From Terriglobia bacterium (GTDB lineage: Bacteria; Acidobacteriota; Terriglobia; Versatilivoradales; Versatilivoraceae), in assembly GCA_951813285.1 (NCBI GenBank), contig OX638355.1, positions 2,170,653-2,234,652 on the forward strand: 64,000 nt of DNA, written 5' to 3'. This document shows, one piece after another, positions 1 through 7,071 of this stretch. The position numbers and the translations under genes were made by a program. The notes under the pieces were generated by a model. That model had not been told where the DNA came from. It was given only the letters and a program-made list of their open reading frames with translations, and ran no database searches. Within the stretch, counting starts at the first letter, position 1. Every line of letters starts with the position of its first letter.

Positions 1-1
1 G

Positions 2-469
2 CCGGAAGAGTGCGCTGCCGCCTACCGGAATCACTTCGACCTGATTGCCGCCGAAGGGGCCCGAGGCCACGCGGAGCTGATGGCCCGCCACGGCGACCGC
101 TACCCCCCCAAGCTGCGTGCGCTGCTGCTGGACGGGGAAGCGGTCACTCCCGAAGCCCTGAAAGGGATTCAGGAACACCGGCGCTCGCTGACAGTCTCCC
201 TGTCGGGATTGTTGGAGGAAGTGGACCTGGTGTTGTCTCCCTCGGCCGAGGGAGCTGCACACCGGGGCTTGGCGATCACCGGCGATCCCCGCTTCAGCCT
301 GCTCTGGACCTATACCGGGTGTCCCACGGTGACGCTGCCCGCGGCGCTGTCACCCGAGGGGTTGCCTCTGGGCCTGCAGTTGTCGGCGCGCCCCATGGCC
401 GACGGGGCCTTGCTGGCGGCCGCCCGCACGGTGGAGGCCCTGCTGGGATTTCACGCCCGACCCGGATGA
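2..469 (+). CDS. Amidase family protein, C-terminal part (5' end outside window)
   Basis: This is the last ~155 residues of an amidase-signature-family (GatA/AmiE-type) hydrolase; the reading frame is open from the window's left edge, so the start is missing. The visible part holds the family's usual tail: a helix-rich stretch, then VDLVLSPSAEG, a substrate-pocket-like segment ending FSLLWTYTGCPTVTLPAAL, and the closing GLPLGLQLSARPMADGALLAAA pattern typical of the C-terminal lobe. The catalytic Ser-Ser-Lys triad would lie upstream and cannot be checked. The enzyme hydrolyses C-N amide bonds in the cytoplasm; the substrate cannot be told from this fragment. An ATG at 80 is internal to the gene, not its start. 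Confidence 0.85.
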   Translation, partial: PEECAAAYRNHFDLIAAEGARGHAELMARHGDRYPPKLRALLLDGEAVTPEALKGIQEHRRSLTVSLSGLLEEVDLVLSPSAEGAAHRGLAITGDPRFSLLWTYTGCPTVTLPAALSPEGLPLGLQLSARPMADGALLAAARTVEALLGFHARPG

Positions 470-1045
470 CTCCGCAAGGCTCACCAAAGTCGGCTTGCAA
501 TCCACCAAGGAAAAGAGTTGTCCAGGAAGAGACACGAAGAACCACGAAGGGCCAAAAAAGATATCCAGGAAGGGGAACGACGAACCACGAACGGACACGA
601 ATGAACACCAATTAACGGATTGATGAGGTGTTGATTGGCGGGATGTGACAACCGATTTGGTTTATTTACATGGATGGACAGGATGAACAGGATTATTGGG
701 CGGGAGGTTTCAGCGGGCTGAGTTTAGCCATCGCCTATGTTCCAACACAGATCCCGGAATTTCCGCTCCCAGGCTTTTGGATTCCTTCCAACACGCACCC
801 GAGCTTCGAGTGAGTCCGCTTGCTGTGCCGCAGCCTCTCGTCTTGTTTATCCTGTCTATCCTGTGTATCCATGTTCAATATGTAGAAAATCAATTTAACG
901 GGACACGGCCCTTGTTCCCGATAGGCCATGAAGATTCGTTGTTCCATCTTGTATCATCCACGGGACAGGCCGCGAGCTGGCCAATCACTAAGCACTGACC
1001 GCTCGCCTCGGTCGTGAGGCTGTCGTGACGCAAAGAGACCCTGCC
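470..1045. other. Intergenic stretch with dispersed repeats, no gene
   Basis: No convincing gene is seen. The first part (about 520-660) is the low-complexity filler built from CACGAAG/CCACGAA words that recurs near 13.4, 34.1, 35.2 and 35.8 kb. The rest holds tracts of the form GGATGAACAGGAT (about 670-695) and a copy of a longer dispersed repeat (842-947). Short open frames on both strands here are made of repeat sequence. A promoter for the oxidoreductase at 1046 presumably lies near the right end, but I cannot point to one. Confidence 0.7.
842..947 (-). repeat. Dispersed repeat family A, copy 1
   Basis: Read on the minus strand, this starts with a GGAACAACGAATCTTCATGG word, contains a CGGGAACAAG...GTCCCG hairpin, continues TTTTCTAC, and ends ATTGAACATGGATACACAGG. 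The same order of words occurs on the plus strand at about 35462-35560 and again on the minus strand at about 38350-38441, with substitutions. No protein is encoded. Confidence 0.6.
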
Positions 1046-2062
1046 ATGAACCCGCTGCGCATCGGACTTGCCGGCTACGGTAACTGGGCTCGCGAGGCTT
1101 ATGTGCCGGCCCTGCGGGCTGACGGCAGGGGCGCGGTGGTGGCCGCCGCGGCTCCCAGCCAGGCCACCCGGCAGCGCATTCGGGAGGAACTGGGCAGCCG
1201 GGTCCGCATCTATCCTCACTTCGACGCCATGCTGGACGCCGGCGGTCTGGACGGCGTGCTGATGGCTCTTCCCGAAGCCGTGCACGAGCCGGGTCTGCTG
1301 GCCGCGATCGGTTCGGGGATTCCCTTTTTCCATGAGCCCCCGGTGTCGCACCTTCGGGACCGGATCGCTCCGGTGCTGGAGGAATTGCTGGGGGCCGGCC
1401 AGGTCCAGCAGGCCGACTTGGAGCTGAGGTTCCTCCCGGTGGTGGCCGCGGCCGCCCAAAGGCTGGCCGAGGGCGCCATCGGAGAGCCGCAGACCGCCAG
1501 AATCCGGATGAACGGCAACTGGAATGCCCGGCCGGGAGCCGGCCTCAGCCTGAGCCATGTGCTGGCTCCCTGGTACGTGGATGCCTTGGACGCGATGCTG
1601 GGTTCTCATCCTCAAAGAGTGCTGGTTCAGGATGGCCGGGGAACCGAAGGCCGCATGCAGGCCTATGCCCTGACCCAGTTGGACTACGGCGGGGTTTGGG
1701 GAACCTTTCAAGCCAACATCTCCAGCGTTCAGGGTCCCGAAACCTGGGTCGAGATCCAGGGCCGGGACGGAGACCTCTTTGCGGATCTCTTTACCGGGGA
1801 GTTGCGACTTCGAAGCCGGTCCCTCCCGGAGTGGCGGGTGGATCGAGTGGTCTCGGCCCTGCGGCCCTTCGCCGGATGGCCCGGCTTGCGGGAGTGCCTG
1901 TCGGACTTCCTGGACCAACTGGAGGGCAAGCCCTCCTCGGGGGTGCCGGCCGAAGATATGGCCAGGCTGCACCGCCTGGGTCTGGCTGCCGAGGAGTCCA
2001 TCGACACTTTGTCCTGGGCTCCGGTGAGAAGCATGGACGAGTTGCGCCGGAATTTGCGATGA
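1046..2062 (+). CDS. Gfo/Idh/MocA family oxidoreductase
   Basis: A 338-residue NAD(P)-dependent oxidoreductase of the glucose-fructose oxidoreductase/inositol dehydrogenase/MocA family. The N-terminus carries the Rossmann dinucleotide motif GLAGYGNWAR, followed by YVPAL, the usual helix after the glycine loop. An FHEPPVS segment sits where family members have the EKP motif that contributes the catalytic-site lysine; here the lysine is replaced by a proline, so chemistry may be altered. The C-terminal half is the alpha/beta substrate domain ending in a helical cap. I chose ATG 1046 because the glycine motif begins a few residues later; an in-frame GTG at 1025 would add seven residues. The substrate, probably a sugar or polyol, is unknown. 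The next gene starts 62 bp downstream on the same strand and may be co-transcribed. Confidence 0.8.
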   Translation: MNPLRIGLAGYGNWAREAYVPALRADGRGAVVAAAAPSQATRQRIREELGSRVRIYPHFDAMLDAGGLDGVLMALPEAVHEPGLLAAIGSGIPFFHEPPVSHLRDRIAPVLEELLGAGQVQQADLELRFLPVVAAAAQRLAEGAIGEPQTARIRMNGNWNARPGAGLSLSHVLAPWYVDALDAMLGSHPQRVLVQDGRGTEGRMQAYALTQLDYGGVWGTFQANISSVQGPETWVEIQGRDGDLFADLFTGELRLRSRSLPEWRVDRVVSALRPFAGWPGLRECLSDFLDQLEGKPSSGVPAEDMARLHRLGLAAEESIDTLSWAPVRSMDELRRNLR

Positions 2063-2124
2063 TGGGAGGGCGGGGCGGGTAGGAGAGGCTTGCCCGACAA
2101 TAAACAAAGGCAGCGAGGTGGGGG

Positions 2125-3273
2125 ATGATCGATCGAACGGTGAAGAGAGCATGGCTGGCCGGCGGCTTGGGAGGGCTCCTGTTGTTGGGTGCCGCCGGGG
2201 TTGCCGGGGGAGAGGACAAGTTCAAGTATCAATACGAATTCGAATCCATCCAGATTCCCAGACTGGACGCCGATGAGCCCAAGCTCCGGGAGGTCTCGGT
2301 GCAGCGTGCCCTGGACTTTCTCGACCAGGGGGCCACTGCCTGGAGCCGCGGACACAAGTGCGTGACCTGCCACACCAATGGAAGCTACATGGCCCTGCGG
2401 CCCTCCCTGACACGTTCCCTGGGTCAACCCTCCGGGGAGTTGCGCGATTTTTTCGGGAAGGTTCTTCGAGAAGGAACCGCACGACTGGGCAAGAAAGGCA
2501 AGCTTGGGGATTCGCAAATGATCTACCTTGCCCGCGGCCTGGCCGAATGGGATGCCCATGTGACCGGAACCCTGTCGGACGAAACCGAGCAGGCCTTGAA
2601 ACGGCTGTTTGACCGGCAGCTTCCCACTGGGGAGTGGAAGGCCGCCCTGTGCTGGCCGCCTCTGGAATCCAGCGCCTTTCAGGAAGCTACGATAGCGGCC
2701 TTGGCGGTGGGTACGGCTCCGGGTTGGCTGTCCGGCCTGAGCGACGAGGGACTGAAAGCCGGAGTGAAGCGGTTGCAGGACTACCTCCGCAAGGTTGAAC
2801 CGCCGCACGACTATGGGCGGGTGATGCTCCTGTTGGCCTCGACCAAGTTGGAAGGCCTGCTGGAGGAGGGTGAAAAGGAACGGATCATCGCAATGATCCG
2901 GAGCAAGCAGCGGGCCGACGGAGGGTGGGCGCTACGCGCCTTTGCCCGACCCGAGGAGTGGGGCGAGGGGAACCGGGCCGAGAAGCTCAGGGCCGAAAAG
3001 GAATTCGCCGACCCTCCCAGCGACGGCCACCAGACGGGTCTGGCTCTCGTTGCGCTACGAGAGGCCGGAGTCAGCGCCCGGGATCCCGGGATCCAAAAGG
3101 GTGTCCGGTGGCTGCTGGCAAATCAGCGAGAATCGGGTCGCTGGTGGACCCGTTCGCTCAACACCGACAACTACCACTTCATCGCCTTCAGCGGGACCCT
3201 CTATCCGCTGGTGGCGCTCGACCTCTGCGACGCGCTACCGCCGAACCGCAGCGCCTCGGCCAGGGTCCCGTAG
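2125..3273 (+). CDS. Secreted CxxCH-containing protein with terpenoid-cyclase/prenyltransferase-like fold
   Basis: A 382-residue exported protein. Residues 1-28 form a signal peptide (basic start, then LAGGLGGLLLLGAAGVAGG). After a short linker comes HKCVTCHT at 78-84, a single c-type haem attachment motif (Cys79, Cys82, His83). The rest is helical with recurring alpha/alpha-barrel signatures of the squalene-hopene cyclase/prenyltransferase superfamily, for example SKQRADGGWAL, GHQTGLALVALREAG and WLLANQRESGRWWTRS. The cyclase DxDD acid motif is not visible, so terpene cyclisation is unlikely; a periplasmic haem protein with a toroidal binding domain is the better reading. The ATG at 2125 follows a GAGGTGGGGG ribosome-binding site. 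Function is unknown; similar fusions are, to my recollection, found in Planctomycetes and Acidobacteria. Confidence 0.75.
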   Translation: MIDRTVKRAWLAGGLGGLLLLGAAGVAGGEDKFKYQYEFESIQIPRLDADEPKLREVSVQRALDFLDQGATAWSRGHKCVTCHTNGSYMALRPSLTRSLGQPSGELRDFFGKVLREGTARLGKKGKLGDSQMIYLARGLAEWDAHVTGTLSDETEQALKRLFDRQLPTGEWKAALCWPPLESSAFQEATIAALAVGTAPGWLSGLSDEGLKAGVKRLQDYLRKVEPPHDYGRVMLLLASTKLEGLLEEGEKERIIAMIRSKQRADGGWALRAFARPEEWGEGNRAEKLRAEKEFADPPSDGHQTGLALVALREAGVSARDPGIQKGVRWLLANQRESGRWWTRSLNTDNYHFIAFSGTLYPLVALDLCDALPPNRSASARVP

Positions 3274-3379
3274 GTGGCACTCTTCGCCGGGGATCGATAT
3301 TTTGGGGATATATGTAGGAGAGCAACCAGGGTCCTCGCTGGTTCGTGAGCAAGCACTACCTTCCCAGCGCCCCCTCCCA

Positions 3380-3523
3380 ATGCACGGGTTTGTCTGGAAT
3401 GTGCGGCTCTACGAGACACTGCTGGGGATGAGCTTGGAGGTCAGTAGCGTGGAAGACAAAGTTGAGTTGCAATTCATCAACAGAACCGGTGCTACTTGGT
3501 TTACCGATCCGAACAATTTATAA
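3380..3523 (+). CDS. Possible small hypothetical ORF (47 aa)
   Basis: ATG to TAA, 47 residues, beginning MHGFVWNVRLYETLLGMSLE and ending in TDPNNL. Composition is protein-like and the frame stays open through the AT-rich zone, but there is no clear ribosome-binding site and I recognise no family. It could equally be the 3' remnant of a gene disrupted when the island was inserted, since the frame extends upstream without interruption into antisense-like sequence. Listed only because it fills the gap ahead of the island's first real gene. Confidence 0.15.
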   Translation: MHGFVWNVRLYETLLGMSLEVSSVEDKVELQFINRTGATWFTDPNNL

Positions 3524-3545
3524 AACTTTTGCTGGGAGTTTCGAC

Positions 3546-3551
3546 TATACT
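3546..3551 (+). promoter_or_regulatory. Candidate -10 element for the 3599-5254 gene trio
   Basis: TATACT, one mismatch from the sigma-70 consensus TATAAT, lies about 50 bp before the chosen start of the TIGR04255-type gene. No good -35 is visible at the standard spacing (a TTTTGC word lies only 12 bp upstream), so the call is weak. Confidence 0.3.
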
Positions 3552-3598
3552 GTTTATCCAAGGAGTTGACGGAACTAACATCGCTGGCATGGAGTAGC

Positions 3599-4357
3599 GT
3601 GGCGCAGCCAACGACTCTCACACGTCCTCCCATCACCGAAGCGCTTGTGGATCTTCGGGCAACCATTCCCGGAGATCTTGAGTCGTTTAGCGCTCTCGCC
3701 AAGCAGTTGAAACATAGATTCCCCCACCTACAGGAAAATCGTCAATTCGAGGGTAAACTGGAATTTAAAGACGGTGACGTGCGATCCCATGTTAGCCCTC
3801 CAGCGTTTGCGGGCATTTTTGCAGCGAACGAGGAGAAAACGATCTATGCGCAGTTTCGACCCGATGGATTCACTCTGAACAATGTAGTGACAACCGCAGG
3901 AAGCTATATCGGCGGTGATCGACTTTTTGGTGAAGCACTTGATCTCTGGAATTGGTTGGTTGAACAGACAGAGATTACAGGCGTGTCGCGCGTAGGTCTT
4001 TACTACCTTAACCAACTGACTGATTTGCCGCTTAAGCCAAGTGAGAGAACTGATCTGTATTTCCAAAATCCTCCGAGTCTTCCCCATGGCTCACCCCAAA
4101 CAATCAAAGGGTTCCTTACTCAGGTCACAGCCTACGATCAGGATCGAGAAGCAAATGCGATTGTGATTCAACAGGTTAAGCCATCACCCCAAAAAAACGA
4201 ATTTCCTCGGGTCAGAATCGCCGTAGATGTGTTTCGGACAGGGACTTTCCCCGTGGAAGCGGTTCCATTGCGAGAAGTCCTCGGTTCTCTCCGACAGCTA
4301 AAGAACGAGATCTTCTTCTCGCTTCTCACAGATAAAGCAGTGAGGCACTACCAATGA
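3599..4357 (+). CDS. TIGR04255 family protein
   Basis: A ~252-residue protein with the family hallmark close to the N-terminus, RPPITEALVDLR, followed by a long alpha/beta region with GIFAANEEKTIYAQFRPDGF and VSRVGLYYLNQL segments that fit the sporadically distributed TIGR04255 family of unknown function. No signal peptide or membrane segment is seen, so it is cytoplasmic. GTG 3599 is preferred because GGAG lies four bases upstream and the hallmark follows directly; an upstream TTG at 3566 touches an AGGAG and is less likely. Its stop overlaps the next start by four bases (ATGA), indicating translational coupling. Base composition is clearly lower in GC than the flanking backbone, which together with the family's patchy distribution suggests horizontal transfer. 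Confidence 0.8.
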   Translation: MAQPTTLTRPPITEALVDLRATIPGDLESFSALAKQLKHRFPHLQENRQFEGKLEFKDGDVRSHVSPPAFAGIFAANEEKTIYAQFRPDGFTLNNVVTTAGSYIGGDRLFGEALDLWNWLVEQTEITGVSRVGLYYLNQLTDLPLKPSERTDLYFQNPPSLPHGSPQTIKGFLTQVTAYDQDREANAIVIQQVKPSPQKNEFPRVRIAVDVFRTGTFPVEAVPLREVLGSLRQLKNEIFFSLLTDKAVRHYQ

Positions 4358-4830
4358 GTTTTGCTGACGCACAACCATCGTTCGCCCCCCCTTCTTTGGT
4401 CCATTGGGGATTCCGGCCCTTGGGAACAGATGCGATAGAGTTGCAGGATTCGATGAGTAAAGCCTTCGATCCCCCGGTTGAGCATAGGGAGGTCAAGATC
4501 TTCTTTCATCTCTCTGACGTTGTACGAAAATCTTCTGGTGTGTCAGTGATCACCTTCAACAGGGCCTTGAGCTTGCTTAAGTCCCTGCCCAGCAACATAC
4601 CCCTACCTTTTGTGTGTGTGGAGTCAAAGGACGAGATTGGGTTAGATTGGGACGAAGGAGGAGAAAAAGTCGTCAATCTCGTGATTGACACGTCCCCCGA
4701 GATCGGGTTTGTTACACTGCTCAAAGCGATGCCCTCGTATGGGACAGTTGAGTACCGTGAATCGTCTAACACTCCTCCTGGCATTGTTCGATTTCTTCTG
4801 GAGCATGTGTACTCGTTGGCCCGTGACTGA
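4354..4830 (+). CDS. Hypothetical protein, partner of the TIGR04255 gene
   Basis: 158 residues, soluble, no recognisable domain. Notable stretches are SLVHWGFRPLG near residue 15 and a predicted alpha/beta core (VKIFFHLSDVV, IPLPFVCVESKDEIGLDWD, NLVIDTSPEIGFVTLLKA). The ATG is fused to the previous gene's stop (ATGA), and the next gene starts inside this one's end, so this is the middle cistron of a coupled trio. The aspartate/glutamate-rich ESKDEIGLDWDEGG loop is the most distinctive element. I do not recognise the family; position suggests a stoichiometric partner of its neighbours. Confidence 0.65.
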   Translation: MSFADAQPSFAPPSLVHWGFRPLGTDAIELQDSMSKAFDPPVEHREVKIFFHLSDVVRKSSGVSVITFNRALSLLKSLPSNIPLPFVCVESKDEIGLDWDEGGEKVVNLVIDTSPEIGFVTLLKAMPSYGTVEYRESSNTPPGIVRFLLEHVYSLARD

Positions 4831-5254
4831 TCCTTACGATAGTAGTCCTATCCGCTCCAATGAACGTCTGTCGCGATTCGTCTACGACAGGGGTAAATGC
4901 AAAATTCAAAAAGAACGTGTTGACGTGAGTGGGTTCTTACCTCCAAAAGAGGGAGATAATTCAGGGGAGATCTCTGTCTGGAGAACAGGAGGCCTCACCG
5001 ATGAGAAGGTGTGGAGTTACGCCCAACCACGTTCTCATGGTCCAGCCGTCGCTCGCGGAGACTTTACACCTGAAGACGTAGCAAGGAGCAAGGATGGCAA
5101 CTGGCAGCTTCGCGCTGAACCATCTCCACCAGCCCGGCACGTCCGAATCATCGGGTGGCCGCCGGTAAGTGAGCGAATGGCACGAAGGTTTCTTGCCCGC
5201 AAACTTAGTCAAGTTGCTCAACTCGTCCTCCACGAAGAACATTTCTACTCGTAG
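4823..5254 (+). CDS. Hypothetical protein, third member of the coupled trio
   Basis: About 143 residues from GTG 4823, which overlaps the preceding stop by eight bases; an in-frame ATG at 4805 is an alternative. The protein has a pattern I recall from an uncharacterised bacterial family often seen among accessory genes: RFVYDRGKCK...RVDVSGFLPPKE, then SVWRTGGLTDEKVW, then an ARGDFTPEDV segment, then PPARHVRIIGWPP before a terminal helix. It has no membrane segment. It may be a small enzyme, since the RHVRIIGWP and SVWRTGGL motifs look like conserved active-site strands, but that is inference. Co-translation with the two upstream genes implies a shared function. Confidence 0.6.
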   Translation: MTDPYDSSPIRSNERLSRFVYDRGKCKIQKERVDVSGFLPPKEGDNSGEISVWRTGGLTDEKVWSYAQPRSHGPAVARGDFTPEDVARSKDGNWQLRAEPSPPARHVRIIGWPPVSERMARRFLARKLSQVAQLVLHEEHFYS

Positions 5255-5431
5255 CCACAGATTCCAGCAGAGTCTTTGCCTTCCCTCCAAGTAAAACAAA
5301 CCTCAAGACGCAGGCCCTGCCACTTGAATCTTGAATCTGATGATGAATCGCCCGCGGTAGTTTGGTCGCATATTTTCTTCTACCTAAAATCCTGAAAAAT
5401 AAGGCCATGGATTCTTTGGCACATAGGTTCC

Positions 5432-5530
5432 ATATTTTTTCATAATTGACATTGATACATAGGATGCAATGGATGAACAGGACGAGAGCTTGATGCACGA
5501 TAAGCCAGCTCGGGCGATGATCCGGTGAGC
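5432..5530 (+). repeat. Dispersed repeat family B, left half (copy 1)
   Basis: Contains CATAATTGACATTGATACAT followed by GATGAACAGGACGAGAGCTT and CTCGGGCGATGATCCGGTG. The same word order occurs at 6745-6833 and 35521-35612. Here the copy stops at GATCCGGTG, where the 5535-5606 inverted-repeat element begins, and the right half seen in the other copies is absent. Confidence 0.6.
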
Positions 5531-5534
5531 ACCA

Positions 5535-5606
5535 GGGGACGATGTTGAATTACTGGAATAACTTGGATCGGCGGTTGGTGAATTCCTGTTATTCAACAAC
5601 GTCCCC
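5535..5606. mobile_element. Short inverted-repeat (MITE/REP-like) element, 72 bp
   Basis: Starts GGGGACGATGTTGAATTACT and ends with the imperfect reverse complement ATTCAACAACGTCCCC, giving terminal inverted repeats of about 25 bp with a few mismatches around a short loop. The same arm sequence forms a perfect inverted repeat at 28062-28177. It carries no gene and so would depend on a transposase supplied elsewhere. Confidence 0.6.
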
Positions 5607-5669
5607 TACTCGCGCCCCTTTACTAGATTCCGAGAACCGATGCATTCTACCTCTGGTGAGAAACGCGGG

Positions 5670-6545
5670 CTAAGCATCCTCGGGATCTCGCAAAATCACG
5701 GCACCTGCGATTCCGGGAAATTCGTTCCGGTTCTCGGAAAGCAAGTCCGTATTGCCCTTCGCCCGCGCTTGCTCGATGTGTTCTGCATATTGAAATAATT
5801 CGGGCAACTCTGTTGCAGGTTCGAACGGGGGCATCAAGTCGGGACCAAGACCATCGTCCTCGCTCGTACCTTCGAACAATGTTGAGAGCGCGGCGGCCGC
5901 CGCATCGGCTGAACCCATAGCAAATTGTTGACCGGTGCCTCTCGAACAGAGGACGCAGTGCAGTGGCCGGGAGTGATGTCGATGGCAATCGTATGTCTTG
6001 TTGGGCTTCGCTTTGCGGACATTGATCGCCGATGCGACGGCAACGCCCCAGCTCTCTGGAAGTGACGACTGAATTAGATCAAGGGTCCCGCACGAACTCC
6101 GTGGAATGCGACTGGGGTCGTTTAAGTGATTGTAGAAAGCATATACCGGCGGCAGTCTGTACCGTTTGGCGCTGGCAATAAGCCTGTCCGACTGCAGGAC
6201 TGAATACGTGGACCCACTTGGCTTGCCTTGATAGTACAGTTCCGAATACTCCCTGTCGTGATTGTCTAAGCGCTTCGCCTGCACAAGCAAGGCTTGGCAG
6301 GAACGCCCGTCCGGGCCGACGAACGCCCAAGCCCAGTCAGCACCAATCTGTGACTCCGCTTTCGGATTGAACGGGATGATCGAGACCTTGCCGGGAAACA
6401 CCTCGACAAGATCGAGAAGAAACACTTCTGTCACGGTTGGCTCATTGAACATCAGACCGGCGGCTTTGGCTGCACCGCGACGTTGCCACACTCCTATGGA
6501 CAGGTGTAGTAGACAGAGCTGTTGTGCAGAAAAAACGTAAATCAC
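5670..6545 (-). CDS. DUF6615-like putative PD-(D/E)xK-fold protein
   Basis: About 291 residues from GTG 6545; a TTG at 6638 would add ~31 residues that do not look protein-like, and neither start has a good ribosome-binding site. The N-terminal half fits the DUF6615 pattern: LCLLHLSIGVW, FNEPTVTEVFLLDL, then FNPKAESQIGADWAW and ALLVQAKRL. The acidic GADW (Asp70) and QAK (89-91) motifs are spaced as in PD-(D/E)xK nucleases, so a nuclease-like fold is plausible but not proven. A YAFYNHLNDP segment follows. The C-terminal part has CHRHHSRPLHCVLC, a possible metal-binding knuckle. It converges on the TIGR04255 trio and shares its AT-richer composition, so it may belong to the same accessory or defence island. 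Confidence 0.6.
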   Translation of the reverse strand: MIYVFSAQQLCLLHLSIGVWQRRGAAKAAGLMFNEPTVTEVFLLDLVEVFPGKVSIIPFNPKAESQIGADWAWAFVGPDGRSCQALLVQAKRLDNHDREYSELYYQGKPSGSTYSVLQSDRLIASAKRYRLPPVYAFYNHLNDPSRIPRSSCGTLDLIQSSLPESWGVAVASAINVRKAKPNKTYDCHRHHSRPLHCVLCSRGTGQQFAMGSADAAAAALSTLFEGTSEDDGLGPDLMPPFEPATELPELFQYAEHIEQARAKGNTDLLSENRNEFPGIAGAVILRDPEDA

Positions 6546-6744
6546 ATGGAAACCCAAAAATTCAAGGGAAGCACTCGTCGATTGGCACGAACCCGCGCTG
6601 ATCGATGCTCCAAATCCACTTCCTGGGAGCCGACTCAAGCTGGCCGATCGTCAACGGATCGGTGCGGCCTTCGCCTCTCGCCGGCCAGGTAGGTTGCCCA
6701 GTACTCCATCAGCCGACGCTGGCTTGGCGCCGGGGGATCAATAT

Positions 6745-7005
6745 TTTTTTCATAATTAACATCGATGCACAGGATGAACAGGACGATAGCTTGCTGCACC
6801 AGAAGCCGGCTCGGGCGATGATCGTGTGCGGGATTACGTATACTTAGGATTACAAGCTAGTGTGCTGTCTCAGAAATTCATTTACAGTGTTTCGGCCAGA
6901 AGTTCTAATGAATTCAATGAGTTAACGTCTTGAATAATGCGCCGAATTAATGAGCTAGTACACTAGCTGTTTCCTGAAAAAATCCTGTTCATCGATGTTA
7001 ATCAT
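6745..7005 (+). repeat. Dispersed repeat family B, copy 2, with terminal inverted repeats
   Basis: The left end reads ATTAACATCGATGCACAGGA and the right end (about 6985-7005) is its reverse complement with small changes, ATCCTGTTCATCGATGTTAA. The element is therefore bounded by inverted repeats, like the copy at 35521-35690. Its core TTGCTGCACCAGAAGCCGGC and CTCGGGCGATGATC matches the other two copies. An extra 112 bp (6856-6967) separates the two halves. Confidence 0.55.
6856..6967. mobile_element. 112-bp MITE-like insert inside repeat family B
   Basis: Begins GCTAGTGTGCTGTCTCAG and ends GAGCTAGTACACTAGC. Reverse-complementing the right end gives GCTAGTGTACTAGCTCA, matching 19 of the first 24 bases of the left end. 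It is AT-rich and non-coding. Comparison with the 35.5-kb copy of the host repeat, which runs without it, suggests an insertion. No clear target duplication is seen. Confidence 0.5.
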
Positions 7006-7071
7006 TCATTCAAATGATACCCGGCATTACAGGACGCCGCGCCAAAGAACCAATTCGGGCAAACCACGTCC

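Larger units (their letters stand above)
3274..3598. other. Transition from high-GC backbone to AT-richer island
   Basis: The first ~100 bases look like backbone sequence. From about 3290 the sequence is visibly AT-richer and leads into the accessory genes. A weak short reading frame (3380-3523) and a -10-like hexamer at 3546-3551 are the only structures seen. Confidence 0.5.
5255..5669. other. Intergenic stretch holding two mobile-element-like repeats
   Basis: No gene. The sequence between the convergent accessory genes consists of ~170 bp of unremarkable AT-rich DNA, a left-half copy of dispersed repeat family B (5432-5530), and a 72-bp inverted-repeat element (5535-5606) that seems to have landed in it. 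Confidence 0.65.
6546..7071. other. Intergenic stretch made largely of nested repeats
   Basis: No gene. After about 190 bp of anonymous sequence, a repeat family B element (6745-7005) is present, interrupted by a 112-bp inverted-repeat insert (6856-6967). The last ~65 bp lead into the 3' end of hyuB and hold no clear terminator. Confidence 0.65.

Noticed and set aside
696-998. Short open frames on both strands before the oxidoreductase
   Set aside because: They translate dispersed repeat family A and filler; the same nonsense peptide motifs recur at 35.5 kb.
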